NCBI RefSeq assembly: GCF_910592395.1
Contig: NC_088318.1
Span: 1,116,001-1,180,000 of the forward strand
Length of the DNA: 64,000 bases
Reading direction: 5' to 3'
Source: Lineus longissimus
Lineage: Eukaryota; Nemertea; Pilidiophora; Heteronemertea; Lineidae
The position numbers and the translations under genes were made by a program. The notes beneath the pieces are model-generated. The model saw only the letters and a list, made by a program, of their open reading frames with translations. It made no database searches and was not told the origin of the DNA. Positions within the stretch are counted from its first letter, which is position 1. Each line of letters starts with the position of its first letter. Positions 63,176 through 64,000 of this stretch are shown here, in pieces.

Positions 63176-64000
63176 CTGAAAGAAACAAATGTTTTCTATA
63201 AAAGTCTGGCTTTTATTCCCAATTCATACCATTCAGTAAAGGCAAAACACTCCTGTTCCAGTTGTTGTAGCTAGCTACATTCAAGGAATCAAGTACCACT
63301 AAGTATCTTTGAATCTGACCAAGAAAATCCCCAGTGCTAAAGATCTCCTTGAACTGACCACAGTAATCGCTTGATTTTGGAAAAACAACCCTCCTTAAGG
63401 TAAAATGACCTCCCATCTTTGAGACATTTGGCTGTGTCTATGGTAATACAACAACGGATGCTTAGTTTTAAAGAATAATTTAGAGTGAATGTGATTTACA
63501 ATAGGTAAATAAGATGTTTTATGATTTTTAAAAATAAACAGCCAGCATAAAATGGGTTGTTTTTGAATTAACAATAATGAACCACGGTTCCAGAACTTGT
63601 CCGTTTTTACTTATTTAGAGTTTTTATTCTTCACCATTTCATCCGACCAGAAGCAAACGTACCTCCGATTATTAGCTGAAAAACATGGCATCAACTCCCC
63701 AAGATGTGGGTCAAATGCCAATTTCACCATCTGCCAAAATATCTTTCATTGTGAACATAATCAAAGGGAACAGTCGTGTGCAGAACAACACAATTGTCCT
63801 CAGCAAAAGAAAAACATTTTGCTCACGTTACACTTTTCTGCAACTCGCCAAATTTCACCGCATCACTGCAGGATTTGCACCCTGAGCACAAAATAGTGTT
63901 CCGCTAGTGCCGAGATGTGAACAGGGTGAAGGAGCACTTGCCATGTAGAAGCCTACTTGAAACACTTCAATTACATGCCCGCATCAAATGTATTCAAATC
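63176..64000. other. Upstream flank of the zinc-finger gene
   Basis: Intron or upstream sequence of the BCL11-like gene. No first exon was identified here. Confidence 0.4.

Overview
This is nuclear DNA of an animal, most likely a marine invertebrate. Every protein gene found is split by short GT-AG introns, and the proteins belong to animal families (TRIP13, SAMHD1, a neuroglobin-like globin, SLC45 transporters, UBE2Q, PIGM and a BCL11-like zinc-finger protein). Three nuclear-type tRNA genes are present, one with the intron typical of eukaryotic tRNA-Ile(UAU). The phylum cannot be fixed from sequence reading alone. Gene models were built by hand from splice signals, reading phase and recalled family sequence. 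All exon phases close, and the protein lengths are close to the family norm where a family is known.

Layout. 1-7.4 kb: no recognisable gene, but minisatellites, a Tigger-like MITE and a palindromic CCATGG cluster. 7.4-11.7 kb (minus): TRIP13, 11 exons. 12.1-13.9 kb: a decayed non-LTR retrotransposon end followed by two tandem arrays. 14.9-22.2 kb (plus): SAMHD1, 14 exon positions, one of them present as two alternative copies. 22.2-28.6 kb: hairpin, 45-bp minisatellite and two inverted tRNA-Glu genes. 28.6-29.7 kb (plus): neuroglobin-like globin. 33.2-34.4 kb: 53-bp satellite. 37.1-44.4 kb (plus): two tandem SLC45-type sugar transporter genes. 45.2-50.1 kb (minus): an unrecognised nuclear protein of about 1,111 aa with an HMG-like segment and a tRNA-Ile gene in one intron. 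53.1-56.9 kb (minus): UBE2Q-like E2 enzyme. 57.3-59.4 kb (plus): PIGM. 60.3-63.2 kb (minus): C2H2 zinc-finger factor with a BCL11-type N-terminal finger, whose 5' end is not visible.

The genes do not form a pathway, and as usual in animals the neighbours are functionally unrelated. Shared control is plausible only between the head-to-head UBE2Q-like and PIGM genes. PIGM and the zinc-finger gene converge with facing poly(A) signals 5 bp apart.

The strongest observation is in SAMHD1. The exon carrying the catalytic Arg and allosteric-site residues is duplicated as two 92-nt copies of identical phase, both with good splice sites. Using both would break the frame, so they look like mutually exclusive exons, and they differ at positions equivalent to human N358, H370 and Q375.
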